Shown: in pieces, positions 9,726-18,136 of the stretch
Layout of the letters: each line of letters starts with the position of its first letter
Numbering within the stretch: position 1 is the stretch's first letter
DNA from: Herbiconiux sp.
GTDB taxonomy: Bacteria > Actinomycetota > Actinomycetes > Actinomycetales > Microbacteriaceae
DNA length: 64,000 nt
Direction: 5' to 3'
Assembly (NCBI RefSeq): GCF_004297105.1
Contig: NZ_SCVE01000018.1
Span: 200,668 to 264,667, forward strand
Made by a program: the position numbers and the translations under genes
The notes under the pieces: model-generated
Databases searched by the model: none
What the model was told of the DNA's origin: nothing
Seen by the model: the letters and a program-made list of their open reading frames with translations, nothing else

Positions 9726-11110
9726 CACGAAGCACTCGCACCGAAGCCGAACTGCAGACGATGGCGAAAGACCATCTGTGGATGCACTTCGCCCGCCAGT
9801 CGGTGATGGAGTCGGGCGGGGGTGTTCCCATCATCACCAAGGGCGATGGCCACCACATCTGGGACTCCCGCGGCAAGAAGTACATCGATGGCCTGTCGGG
9901 TCTCTTCGTGGTGAACGCCGGCCACGGTCGGCGGCGCCTCGCCGAGGTCGCGGCGAAGCAGGCGGAGGAGCTCGCGTTCTTCCCGATCTGGTCGTACGCG
10001 CATCCCTCCGCCATCGAGTTGGCCGACCGGCTCGCCGATCTGGCGCCGGGCGACCTCAACCGGGTGTTCTTCTCGACCGGCGGTGGCGAAGCCGTGGAGA
10101 CGGCGTTCAAGCTCGCCAAGTACTACTGGAAGCTGCAGGGCCGCCCCACGAAGCACAAGGTGATCTCGCGCTCCATCGCCTACCACGGCACTCCGCAGGG
10201 CGCTCTGGCCATCACCGGCATCCCCGCGATGAAGGAGATGTTCGAGCCCGTCACCCCCGGCGGTTTCCGGGTACCCAACACCAATTACTACCGCGCCCAC
10301 GAGGCCGGCTTCGAGGGAACCGAGGAGGCCTTCGGCCTCTGGGCCGCGAACCGCATCGAGGAGATGATCCAGTTCGAAGGACCGGAGACGGTCGCCGCCG
10401 TCTTCCTCGAGCCCGTTCAGAACTCGGGCGGATGTTTCCCCCCTCCTCCCGGCTACTTCCAGCGGGTTCGCGAGATCTGCGACAAGTACGACGTGCTTCT
10501 CGTGAGCGACGAGGTGATCTGCGCCTTCGGCCGCATCGGCAACTACTTCGCCTGCGACACCTACGGCTTCGTGCCCGACATGATCACCTGCGCCAAGGCG
10601 ATGACCAGCGGCTACTCCCCCATCGGCGCCACCATCGTGAACGAGAAGGTCTACGAGCCCTTCAAGACCGGAAACACGTCGTTCTACCACGGGTACACCT
10701 TCGCGGGACATCCGGTCTCGGCCGCCGTGGCGCTCGAGAACCTCGACATCTTCGAGGAGGAGAAGCTGAATGAGCGCGTGCGCGAGAACTCGCCCCTCTT
10801 CCGCCAGAGCCTCGAGCGCCTCACCGATCTGCCGATCGTGGGCGACGTGCGCGGAGACGGCTATTTCTTCGGCATCGAGCTCGTGAAGGACAAGGCCACG
10901 AAGGAGACGTTCGACGACGACGAGTCGGAGCGCTTGCTGCGCGGCTTCCTGTCGAAGGCCCTCTACGACGCCGGGCTCTACTGCCGCGCCGACGACCGGG
11001 GCGACCCGGTGATCCAGCTGGCACCCCCGCTCACGATCGGGCCGGCGGAGTTCGACGAGATCGAGCAGATCCTCCGCGGGGTGCTCACCGAAGCCTGGAC
11101 GCGACTCTGA
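9722..11110 (+). CDS. Class III PLP-dependent aminotransferase (amine:pyruvate type)
   Basis: At 462 residues this is full length for the omega-aminotransferase family. It has an aromatic-rich N terminus, FFSTGGGEAVETAFKLAKYY (cofactor phosphate contact), SRSIAYHGTPQGA, the VSDEVICAFGR segment with the PLP-binding Asp, and CAKAMTSGY with the Schiff-base lysine. The family moves an amino group from putrescine, GABA, beta-alanine or similar amines to pyruvate or 2-oxoglutarate. The coupled FAD amine oxidase and Lrp regulator favour polyamine or monoamine catabolism. The exact substrate cannot be read from sequence. Confidence 0.92.
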   Translation: MTRSTRTEAELQTMAKDHLWMHFARQSVMESGGGVPIITKGDGHHIWDSRGKKYIDGLSGLFVVNAGHGRRRLAEVAAKQAEELAFFPIWSYAHPSAIELADRLADLAPGDLNRVFFSTGGGEAVETAFKLAKYYWKLQGRPTKHKVISRSIAYHGTPQGALAITGIPAMKEMFEPVTPGGFRVPNTNYYRAHEAGFEGTEEAFGLWAANRIEEMIQFEGPETVAAVFLEPVQNSGGCFPPPPGYFQRVREICDKYDVLLVSDEVICAFGRIGNYFACDTYGFVPDMITCAKAMTSGYSPIGATIVNEKVYEPFKTGNTSFYHGYTFAGHPVSAAVALENLDIFEEEKLNERVRENSPLFRQSLERLTDLPIVGDVRGDGYFFGIELVKDKATKETFDDDESERLLRGFLSKALYDAGLYCRADDRGDPVIQLAPPLTIGPAEFDEIEQILRGVLTEAWTRL

Positions 11111-11112
11111 TC

Positions 11113-12546
11113 GTGCCGAGCTCAGGGTCCGCGGGCGCGGCGACCGACTATCGCGGCGTCTCCTTCTGGTTCGACTCGCTCGCGGAGTCGGGTGATGATG
11201 CGCTCGTGCCGCGCGCTCCTCTCGCGGGTGATCTGACCACCGATGTCTGCATCGTGGGCGGCGGTCTCACCGGCCTCTGGACGGCCTACTACCTGAAGAA
11301 GGCCGACCCTTCCCTGCGCATCACGGTGGTGGAGAAGCAGATCGTGGGCTTCGGTGCGTCGGGGCGCAATGGCGGTTGGTGTTCGGCGCTCTTCCCGAAG
11401 TCGACGGATGCGCTGCGCCGGCTCTACGGCGACGATGCCGCCCGGCGTCTGCGCGAAGCGATGATCGACACGGTCGACGAGGTGGGGCGCGTCTGCGCGC
11501 AGGAGGGTATCGACTGCGATTTCGTGAAGGGCGGAACCATCGTGTTCGCCCGCGACACGGTGCAGCGGCGCGCGGCCGTGGCGGACGTCGACGAAGCCCG
11601 TGCGTTCGGAACCGACCCGCTCGAACTCGTGACCGCCGGATCGCACGACGAGTCGCGCGCCCGTTCGCTGGCGGCCACCTCCTCGCTCGCCGCCTCGTTC
11701 GACCCGGCCTGCGCCCGTGTGCACCCGGGCAAGCTCGTGCGCGGGCTCGCGCGCGTCGTGGAGAGCCTGGGCGTGGTGATCGCCGAGCAGTCGGAGGTGG
11801 TGGAGTGGGCACCCGGTCGGGCTCTCTACGCCGGCATCGGTGGCGAGGGACTCATCACCTGCGACCAACTCGTGATCGCCGTCGAAGGCTATGGCGCGCA
11901 GTTCCCCGGTGTCGGCCGGCGGATCATGCCGCTCTACTCGCTCATGATCGCCACCGAGCCGCTCGACGACGCCGTGTGGGAGGAGATCGGGATCGAGCAC
12001 GGCACCACCTTCTCCGACTACCGCCACCTTCTGATCTACGGTCAGCGCACCGCCGACAACCGCTTCGCCTTCGGCGGCCGGGGCGCCCGGTACCACTGGG
12101 GCAGCTCCGTCAAGCCGGAGTACGACCGTGTCGGCCGCGTGTTCGAGCACCTGGAGTCGACGCTGGTCGACCTCTTCCCCGCGGCTCGCGGCACGGCAGT
12201 GACGCATCGATGGGGCGGACCACTCGGGGTGAGCCGCGACTGGCACGCCTCGGTGGGTTTCAACCCGCGCACCGGGGTGGGCTTCGCCGGCGGATACGTG
12301 GGCGACGGCCTCAGCACCACGAACATCGCGGGTCGCACCCTGACCGACCTGATCCTCCGCCGGTCGACCGATCTCACCGCGCTGCCCTGGGTGAACCACC
12401 TCTCGCCGAAGTGGGAACCGGAACCATTCCGGTTCATCGGCGCGAACCTCGGTCTCGCCGGCACGAGCGCCGCCGACCTCGAGGAATCGGTCACCGGTCG
12501 CCGATCGATCACGGCCAGACTCCTCGGCCCGCTCACCGGCCACTGA
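11113..12546 (+). CDS. FAD-dependent amine oxidase/oxidoreductase (DAO family, PuuB-like)
   Basis: This 477-residue flavoprotein has the dinucleotide-binding motif VCIVGGGLTGLWTAYYL near residue 40 and GASGRNGGWCSALFPK, typical of the gamma-glutamylputrescine oxidase/OrdL branch. A C-terminal GYVGDGLSTTNIAGR completes the FAD site. It starts with GTG 2 nt after the aminotransferase stop and so belongs to the same operon. The likely role is oxidation of an amine or N-substituted amino acid to the aldehyde. No aldehyde dehydrogenase is present nearby. Confidence 0.9.
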   Translation: MPSSGSAGAATDYRGVSFWFDSLAESGDDALVPRAPLAGDLTTDVCIVGGGLTGLWTAYYLKKADPSLRITVVEKQIVGFGASGRNGGWCSALFPKSTDALRRLYGDDAARRLREAMIDTVDEVGRVCAQEGIDCDFVKGGTIVFARDTVQRRAAVADVDEARAFGTDPLELVTAGSHDESRARSLAATSSLAASFDPACARVHPGKLVRGLARVVESLGVVIAEQSEVVEWAPGRALYAGIGGEGLITCDQLVIAVEGYGAQFPGVGRRIMPLYSLMIATEPLDDAVWEEIGIEHGTTFSDYRHLLIYGQRTADNRFAFGGRGARYHWGSSVKPEYDRVGRVFEHLESTLVDLFPAARGTAVTHRWGGPLGVSRDWHASVGFNPRTGVGFAGGYVGDGLSTTNIAGRTLTDLILRRSTDLTALPWVNHLSPKWEPEPFRFIGANLGLAGTSAADLEESVTGRRSITARLLGPLTGH

Positions 12547-12605
12547 CACCACTCCCTCTCGGTGTCTTCTCATTCGCATCCCGTCGATGTGAGTTATCAT
12601 CACGT

Positions 12606-13022
12606 GTGAATTCTCGTCTCTGGTCGTGGCTGCACGATGCATCGATCACCAGCGCTGACGTCGTCGACGACTGGATCGATCTCGCCATCGAGTGCGAGCT
12701 CGCCGTCGGACGCCCTCTTCTGGTGGAGCGCATCCACGTCGAGCTCCACGGAGTGGAGACGTTCCGAGTGCGGAACGTCGTCGAAGGCACCGCTGTGGAG
12801 CTGGCTCCGAACGGTGGATGGAGTTTCGACGTGCACGCCGAGCAACACCACGATGGTGCTCTTCTCGTCACGGGTGACGTACGCAAGCCGCCCGACACGT
12901 GTGACGTCGGCGAACTGACGATGACGTATCGACGCGAATTCGTGCGATTCGACGACTCGACGCGATTCACTGCCGAGCAGTTCGACGACGTACTCCTTCG
13001 CAACTGGAAGGAACCCTGGTGA
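12606..13022 (+). CDS. Hypothetical protein, 138 residues
   Basis: The frame starts with GTG at 12606; TATCAT at 12595-12600 could be a -10 for a leaderless start. The protein is acidic and soluble, without signal peptide or membrane helix, and is rich in short beta-strand-like stretches such as LLVERIHVELHGVETF and GELTMTYRREFVRFDDSTRF. I do not recognise the family. It lies 59 nt after the FAD oxidase and faces the DUF4192 gene, 22 nt from its stop. Codon use matches the genome, so I take it as a real gene. Confidence 0.6.
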   Translation: MNSRLWSWLHDASITSADVVDDWIDLAIECELAVGRPLLVERIHVELHGVETFRVRNVVEGTAVELAPNGGWSFDVHAEQHHDGALLVTGDVRKPPDTCDVGELTMTYRREFVRFDDSTRFTAEQFDDVLLRNWKEPW

Positions 13023-13044
13023 GTCCGCGCCGCGTCAGCGCGCG

Positions 13045-14238
13045 TCAGGCGATCCACTCCGGCAAACGGCCCGAGCGCATCATCTGCCGGAGCAACTGCG
13101 CGAGCTGGTAGCCGTCGTCGGCGCTCGTGGCCGCGTCGAGGTAGCCCGCGGCGGCAGAACCGCGGCCCCGGCACCACTCCAGCCACGCGAGCATCGAGAG
13201 CACCGGGGCGGCCAGGGAGTCGGGAACTCGCTCGGCGACGGAACGCAGCACGTCGATCGACCGCCGCAGCTGTTCCGCAGCGGGTGCCCTGCTCCCGGTT
13301 CCGAGCACCGTCTCGAGCAGGTCATCCGGGGCATCCGCCGCGCCGTGCTGGCCGACGTCGAGCGCCGACACGATCGCGGCCTCGAAACCCCAGGCGCAGA
13401 GCATCAGGACGCAGTCGCGCACGCTCGTGGTGCGCAGGCTCCAGGCGAGGGCGATCGCCCGGGCGTCGCTCGCGAACGCGGCTTCCGACGCGAGCACGCT
13501 CTGCCACTCGAGGAGTTCATCGACGAGGTCGCGCTCAGGCCCGGTCTGACGCCGTTCGAGTGCCGCCACGGTCGCCATCGCCCGGGCGAGCCGTCGCTGA
13601 GTGGGCCGGACGACCGGCACGAACGGCCCGTGATGAGCATCGTGATCGCGCGACCCATCCGATCCACCCGGCCCACCCGACCCGCCCGACCCGCCCGGGC
13701 GCGACGTCGCCGACCTCGATCCGGCCGAGACGACGGGCGCGGATCGAAGCCTGGTGCGCTCCCCGCAACTCACGAACTGCCGACCGCCGAGGGTGTTCGC
13801 CGCCACAAGGTGCGACCAGTATCCACCCCTGACGCGATAGACGCCGCCGAGAGGGAAGCCGGCCGCGTGCATCCGCTCGGCGACGTCGTAGACGAACTGG
13901 CCGAGCGGGCGATACGCATGATCGTGATACATCACCAGTTCGACCGACCGGGCGCCGGAGAGCTGCGAGACCATGCCGGTGACCGTATGGGCGAAGTGAT
14001 CGGCCTCCTCGAGCTCACGCCCACTGCGGGCTCCGCTGCGCCCGCGGGTGCGCGCCGCATCAGAACCGAGAGACGGCGGGAGATCGACCCTCAGCACGGC
14101 GGAAGCCATGCGGGGCCGTCGCACGAGGACGGCGAGGCTGTGCTCCGGGCGGAAACCCAGAACGGCCTCGATCTCGTCGAAGACGGTGGTGGGAGCGGGA
14201 CCGGTGCCGGTGACCGGCGAGGCTGAGATCGTAGACAT
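13045..14238 (-). CDS. DUF4192-domain protein
   Basis: This 397-residue protein matches the actinobacterial DUF4192 family by its N-terminal block around EIEAVLGFRPEHSLAVLV. The function of the family is unknown. A low-complexity stretch of Gly/Ser/Asp (GGSGGPGGSDGS) lies at about residues 190-210, and the C-terminal half is helical and Ala/Leu-rich. No membrane segment is seen. A GACACT hexamer 6 nt before the ATG could be the -10 of a leaderless transcript. Confidence 0.85.
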   Translation of the reverse strand: MSTISASPVTGTGPAPTTVFDEIEAVLGFRPEHSLAVLVRRPRMASAVLRVDLPPSLGSDAARTRGRSGARSGRELEEADHFAHTVTGMVSQLSGARSVELVMYHDHAYRPLGQFVYDVAERMHAAGFPLGGVYRVRGGYWSHLVAANTLGGRQFVSCGERTRLRSAPVVSAGSRSATSRPGGSGGSGGPGGSDGSRDHDAHHGPFVPVVRPTQRRLARAMATVAALERRQTGPERDLVDELLEWQSVLASEAAFASDARAIALAWSLRTTSVRDCVLMLCAWGFEAAIVSALDVGQHGAADAPDDLLETVLGTGSRAPAAEQLRRSIDVLRSVAERVPDSLAAPVLSMLAWLEWCRGRGSAAAGYLDAATSADDGYQLAQLLRQMMRSGRLPEWIA

Positions 14239-14421
14239 GACGCCAGTGTCGCGACCACCGAGGTCAGGATGCGGGCAAGACCGCCTTCTGTGCAGAACTC
14301 AGCCCGGGCGCCGACCTGTGCACAACCGCCTGACCCCGGCCCGCACGCAGAGAAGGGCCGCTCCCCGCCGCATCCGGACACCGGACGAACGAGAAGCGAC
14401 CCTTCGGGACGTCGCTGCGGA

Positions 14422-14976
14422 CTACGCCTGCAGAGCGGCCTGCACGTTGAGCGTGATGGTGACCTTGTCACCGACGAGCACGCCACCGGACTCGAGTGCG
14501 GCGTTCCAGTTCACGCCGAAGTCGTTGCGGTCGATGACGGTGGAGGCCTCGAAGCCGGCCTTGTAGTTGCCGTACGCGTCGGCGCCGAAGCCGCCGAACT
14601 CGAAGTCGAACGTGACCGGCTTGGTGACACCCTTGATGGTGAGGTCGCCGTCGACCTTGTAGTCGCCGCCATCCTGGCGCACGCCCGTGGACACGAAGGT
14701 GATCTCGGGGAACTCGGGGGCGTTGAAGAAGTCGTTGGTGGCGAGGTGGCCGTCACGGTTCTTGTCGTTGGTGTTGACCGAGGCGACGACCGCCTTGGCG
14801 GTGACCTTGGTGTCGAGGGGGTTCTCGCCGGTCACGAAGGTGGCGTCGAAGTTCTCGAACGTGCCCTTGACCTTGCTGATGAGCATGTGGCGAACGCTGA
14901 AGCCGACCTCGGAGTGCGAGGGGTCGATGGTCCAGGTGCCGGCCTTGTAGCCGGGGATCTCGATGGTGTCAGTCAT
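14422..14976 (-). CDS. YceI-family protein
   Basis: The 184-residue protein has the YceI lipocalin-like pattern: WTIDPSHSEVGFSVRHM at the start, then FVSTGVRQDGGDYKVDGDLTI, GVTKPVTFDFEF, DRNDFGVNWNAALE and LVGDKVTITLNVQA at the end. Members bind isoprenoid or other amphiphilic molecules in a long beta-barrel. This one has no signal peptide, so it should be cytoplasmic. A ribosome site (gaagagaga) precedes the ATG. Confidence 0.94.
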   Translation of the reverse strand: MTDTIEIPGYKAGTWTIDPSHSEVGFSVRHMLISKVKGTFENFDATFVTGENPLDTKVTAKAVVASVNTNDKNRDGHLATNDFFNAPEFPEITFVSTGVRQDGGDYKVDGDLTIKGVTKPVTFDFEFGGFGADAYGNYKAGFEASTVIDRNDFGVNWNAALESGGVLVGDKVTITLNVQAALQA

Positions 14977-15069
14977 GGTGTCTCTCTTCGTGTCGTGAAT
15001 GAGTCGTGGTGAGGCGCGAAGACGGCCCAGTCAATACAAATGCATCGACCGACGAGATTATTCCGGATC

Positions 15070-15567
15070 TCACCGAAGAATCTCGATCATCAGCACCCAG
15101 GCGTTCAGAACCGCCGTGATGAAGATGGTGATGAAGCCGGCCGCGACGTGCACCAGGCCCGTGGGCGATCCCGTGGCTGTCACGATGCCGCCGAAGACGA
15201 CCCAGAGGAGAGCCCCCACCCCGAGGATCGCGTTCACGATCTTGCTCACCAGCGGGGCACCGGTGGAGGCGGCGAACATCCGCCTCGCCGCGTCGATCTG
15301 GAAGCACACGGCGACGAAGCCGAATGCGGCCAGCTCGACGCCCAGCCACAGCGCGGCCTGGCCGGGGATGAGCATCGCCGACGCGGAGACCAGGATCACC
15401 ATGACCGAGGCGATCGTCGCTCCTGCTCGGGCCGCCAGGCCCGGACCGGCGATGATCTCCTTCACGTTCACGGAGATCGCCACCATGATGAGACCCGCGA
15501 GTGCCCCGGCGGCACCGGCCGTGGCCACGGCGAAATCATGCCACGGTTCCAGATCGAGCGGTTCCAT
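15070..15567 (-). CDS. Four-helix integral membrane protein of unknown function
   Basis: The protein has 165 residues counted from the ATG at 15567 (MEPLDLEPWHDF). A longer frame to 15624 would add a basic tail that overlaps the promoter of the divergent gene. Four hydrophobic helices can be drawn at about 10-32, 42-64, 68-90 and 120-160, the last probably two spans. There are no metal-binding or transport motifs. It lies upstream of YceI on the same strand (93-nt gap) and divergent from the secreted hydrolase. Confidence 0.72.
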   Translation of the reverse strand: MEPLDLEPWHDFAVATAGAAGALAGLIMVAISVNVKEIIAGPGLAARAGATIASVMVILVSASAMLIPGQAALWLGVELAAFGFVAVCFQIDAARRMFAASTGAPLVSKIVNAILGVGALLWVVFGGIVTATGSPTGLVHVAAGFITIFITAVLNAWVLMIEILR

Positions 15568-15638
15568 GGCGAAAGCGTATCGGGACGCGCGACACGCGAT
15601 CCCCTCAATTTTCACTTTCGTCACATACCCTGGAGGTC

Positions 15639-16823
15639 ATGTGGAAGCCCTCTGCCCGTGGCTGGGGTGCGGCCGTCGCCATCGCCGCACTCGTGGCGGG
15701 TGCGAGCCTGCCCGCATCGGCGGCCCCGATCGGAGCGGATGCGACATCCGCCGTCTCCGCCTCGAACCTCATTCGCGACGACTACCCCACGTGGGACCAG
15801 GTGAATGCCGCCAAGGCGAATGAGCAGGCCAACCAGGCCGAGGTGGCGAACATCAACGCCCTGCTCGACAATCTCGAGGCCGAGTCGGCACGGCTCGCCG
15901 ACGAGGCCCTGCAGCGCGGGCAGGAGTACCTCAAGGCCAGCTACGACCTGCAGGCGGCCACCGGCTACGCCGACACCCTCTCCGCCCAGGCCGACACGGC
16001 CACCGCCGACGCCGACCGGGCCACCGCGCAACTGGGCAAGCTCGCCGCCCAGCTCTATCGCTCGAGCGGCGACTCCACCCTCAACCTCATCCTGAATCAG
16101 AACGATTCGGACTCCCTGCTCTATCAACTCGGCACCATGTCGAAGATCACGGAGCAGACGGCGCTCGTGCAGGCGAGCGCCGAGACGGCCCGGAACACCG
16201 CCGATGCCCTCACGAAGCAGGCCCAGACCGCCGAGGCCGAACGCGACCGCCTCGCCCAGGAGGCCGACGCGCGCCTGAAAGACGCCGAGGCCGCGCAGGC
16301 CGATGCCGACGCCCAGCTCGCCTCTGCGCAGGCCACCAGCTCCACTCTCGTGGCCCAGCTCTCGTCGCTGAAAGACACCACCGTGCAGGTCGAGAACGCC
16401 TACCGCGCCGGCGAAGCCGCGAAAGCGGAGGAACAGGCCAAGCAGCGCGCCGCGGCGGCCGCCACCGACGCCCCGGGCAGCGCCTGGGTTCCGAGCAGCA
16501 GCGAGATCGCGTCGCCCGCCGAGGCTCAGGCCTACGCCCAGAGCATCCTGGGCAACTACGGATGGGGCGGCGACCAGTTCTCGTGCCTCGTGCGGTTGTG
16601 GATCGGCGAGTCCGGATGGCGCGTCAACGCCTACAACGCCTCGAGCGGCGCCTACGGCATCCCGCAGTCGCTGCCGGCGTCGAAGATGGCGTCGGTGGGT
16701 GCCGACTACATCACCAGCGCATCGACCCAGATCATCTGGGGCATGAACTACATCTCCGACCGCTACGGAACGCCGTGCAACGCGCTCTCGCAGTGGACGG
16801 CACGCAACCCGCACTGGTACTGA
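15639..16823 (+). CDS. Secreted coiled-coil protein with lytic transglycosylase-like C-terminal domain
   Basis: The 394-residue protein begins with a signal peptide (MWKPSARGWGAAVAIAALV, cleavage near ASAAP). A long Ala/Gln/Asp-rich coiled coil (about 45-270) follows, like those that regulate NlpC/p60 or Csd-type hydrolases. A C-terminal domain of about 85 residues reads CLVRLWIGESGWRVNAYN, SGAYGIPQSLP and YGTPCNALSQW, the pattern of lytic transglycosylase/aggregation-promoting-factor domains; the Glu in GESGW is the expected catalytic acid. It probably cleaves peptidoglycan outside the cell. TACCCT (15626-15631) lies 7 nt before the ATG, while a TGGAGG lies close to the start, so both leaderless and led translation are possible. 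Confidence 0.87.
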   Translation: MWKPSARGWGAAVAIAALVAGASLPASAAPIGADATSAVSASNLIRDDYPTWDQVNAAKANEQANQAEVANINALLDNLEAESARLADEALQRGQEYLKASYDLQAATGYADTLSAQADTATADADRATAQLGKLAAQLYRSSGDSTLNLILNQNDSDSLLYQLGTMSKITEQTALVQASAETARNTADALTKQAQTAEAERDRLAQEADARLKDAEAAQADADAQLASAQATSSTLVAQLSSLKDTTVQVENAYRAGEAAKAEEQAKQRAAAAATDAPGSAWVPSSSEIASPAEAQAYAQSILGNYGWGGDQFSCLVRLWIGESGWRVNAYNASSGAYGIPQSLPASKMASVGADYITSASTQIIWGMNYISDRYGTPCNALSQWTARNPHWY

Positions 16824-16875
16824 GCGCCGGCGCCCGAGGTGCGCATCCCGCCGGGTAGTTCCCCGCGGGCCGCAC

Positions 16876-16939
16876 CCCTCGCGAGCCGGCGCCCTCGCGA
16901 GCCGGCGCCCTCGCGAGCCGGCGCCCTCGCGAGCCGGCA
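16876..16939. repeat. 16-bp tandem repeat, four copies
   Basis: The unit ccctcgcgagccggcg occurs at 16876, 16892, 16908 and 16924. The fourth copy differs only in its last base, and a degenerate partial fifth follows. The block fills the gap between two convergent genes, 53 nt after the transglycosylase stop and 11 nt before the AlkA stop on the other strand. Confidence 0.95.
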
Positions 16940-16949
16940 CCCTCGGCGG

Positions 16950-17972
16950 TCAGTGCCCTCGGTGGTCCTGGATGGTCATCCGCGGCCCGTGCCGCTCCGG
17001 CCTGAACCCGCTCGCGAGCACCAGGCGCACGATGCGCTGACGCTGGCCCGCCCACGGCTCGAGCAGCTCCGCGAGGCCGTCGTCGTCGACCGGCTCCCCG
17101 ACGAGGGCCGAGCCGATCCACGAGGCCAGGTGGTAGTCGCCGAAGCTCACCGCGTCGGGGTCGCCGTGCGAGCGCTGGGCGGTCTCGGCCGCCGTCCACC
17201 CGCCCACGCCGTTCACGGTGCGGAGCAGCCGCCAGAGGTCGTGCCCTCCCGTGTGCACCGCGGTCGACCGCTCGAGCGACCGGGCAACGACGGCGGCCTG
17301 GATGACGGTCTTCGACCGCCGCGGATCGACACCCGCCCGGTGCCACTCCCACGAGGGGATGCGCCGCCAGTGCTCGGGCAGGAGCGGCAGCCGCATCCGC
17401 TCGGGTGCCGGCCCCGGCGCCGCTTCACCGTTCCGGGTGACCAGGATGCGCCACGCCCGCAAGGCCTCCGCCGACGTGACCTTCTGCTCCACGATCGCGG
17501 GAGCCAGTGAATCCAGCACGCGGCCCGTGCGGCAGAGCCGCAGCCCGGGGTTGCGATGCGCACTCGAGGCGAGCAGATCGTGCGCCGAGGTGTCGAGGTC
17601 GCTCCAGTCGTCGTCGAGACCGAGCAACTGCGGCGCCTGGTGCAGAGCCTCGGATGCTCCGCTCCCCCATGCACGCAGGCGCACCTCGGTGCGGGTGCCG
17701 GTGACGAGGAGCGTGACAGGCCCGGCGACCGTGCGGTAGGCCAGCCAGACACCGGCATCGTCGAAGACCACGCACGGATCTCCGGGGCCGCGTCGGAGAG
17801 GCCCGAGCGTGGCCCGCACATCGAGCGGGAACCGCAGCGCGATGCGCGCCTCGAGCGACGGCGTGCCCGCATCCGGAGCCGCGGATGTCGCGAGGCCACG
17901 GTGCTCGGCGACCCGCTCGCCACGGGCACGCGTCGCCCCGGGAGGGCGCGGGTGCGATCGGGCGATGCTCAT
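16950..17972 (-). CDS. DNA-3-methyladenine glycosylase, AlkA-like (HhH-GPD)
   Basis: This 340-residue protein carries an HhH-GPD core in its C-terminal half: LAPAIVEQKVTSAEALRAW, then VNGVGGWTAAETAQR (helix-hairpin-helix) followed by SFGDYHL, where the Asp is the expected catalytic residue. The N-terminal ~150 residues fit the AlkA N-terminal beta domain. It should remove alkylated bases, starting base excision repair. It is one of three alkyl-base glycosylases in this window. The NUDIX gene lies upstream on the same strand with a 164-nt repeat-containing gap. Confidence 0.87.
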   Translation of the reverse strand: MSIARSHPRPPGATRARGERVAEHRGLATSAAPDAGTPSLEARIALRFPLDVRATLGPLRRGPGDPCVVFDDAGVWLAYRTVAGPVTLLVTGTRTEVRLRAWGSGASEALHQAPQLLGLDDDWSDLDTSAHDLLASSAHRNPGLRLCRTGRVLDSLAPAIVEQKVTSAEALRAWRILVTRNGEAAPGPAPERMRLPLLPEHWRRIPSWEWHRAGVDPRRSKTVIQAAVVARSLERSTAVHTGGHDLWRLLRTVNGVGGWTAAETAQRSHGDPDAVSFGDYHLASWIGSALVGEPVDDDGLAELLEPWAGQRQRIVRLVLASGFRPERHGPRMTIQDHRGH

Positions 17973-18041
17973 CGTGCCAGAAGACTACGCGACACCACGG
18001 ACGCCGGCTCGCCCCGCGACGCGACGCCCTCGGATGTGCTC

Positions 18042-18122
18042 GCGAACGAAGGAGTTCGGCGGGATATCCGGTGTGAGACTCCGTCGTTCGCCGGTATCCG
18101 CACGGAAATCCGTCGTTCGACG
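18042..18122. repeat. Imperfect inverted and direct repeats in the AlkA upstream gap
   Basis: Arms gcgaacgaaggagt (18042-18055) and actccgtcgttcgc (18078-18091) are inverted copies with one mismatch and enclose the palindrome ggatatcc. The block at 18064-18093 is repeated imperfectly at 18094-18122, sharing tatccg and tccgtcgttcg at equal spacing. It could be a terminator for the upstream NUDIX gene or an intergenic repeat element. Confidence 0.6.
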
Positions 18123-18136
18123 TGGCGTGCGGGCGG

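Noticed and set aside
12606..13022. Extension of the small unknown gene into the long frame beginning at 11376
   Set aside because: The upstream part overlaps the FAD oxidase in another frame and has an Arg-rich shadow composition; only the part after 12606 looks like protein.
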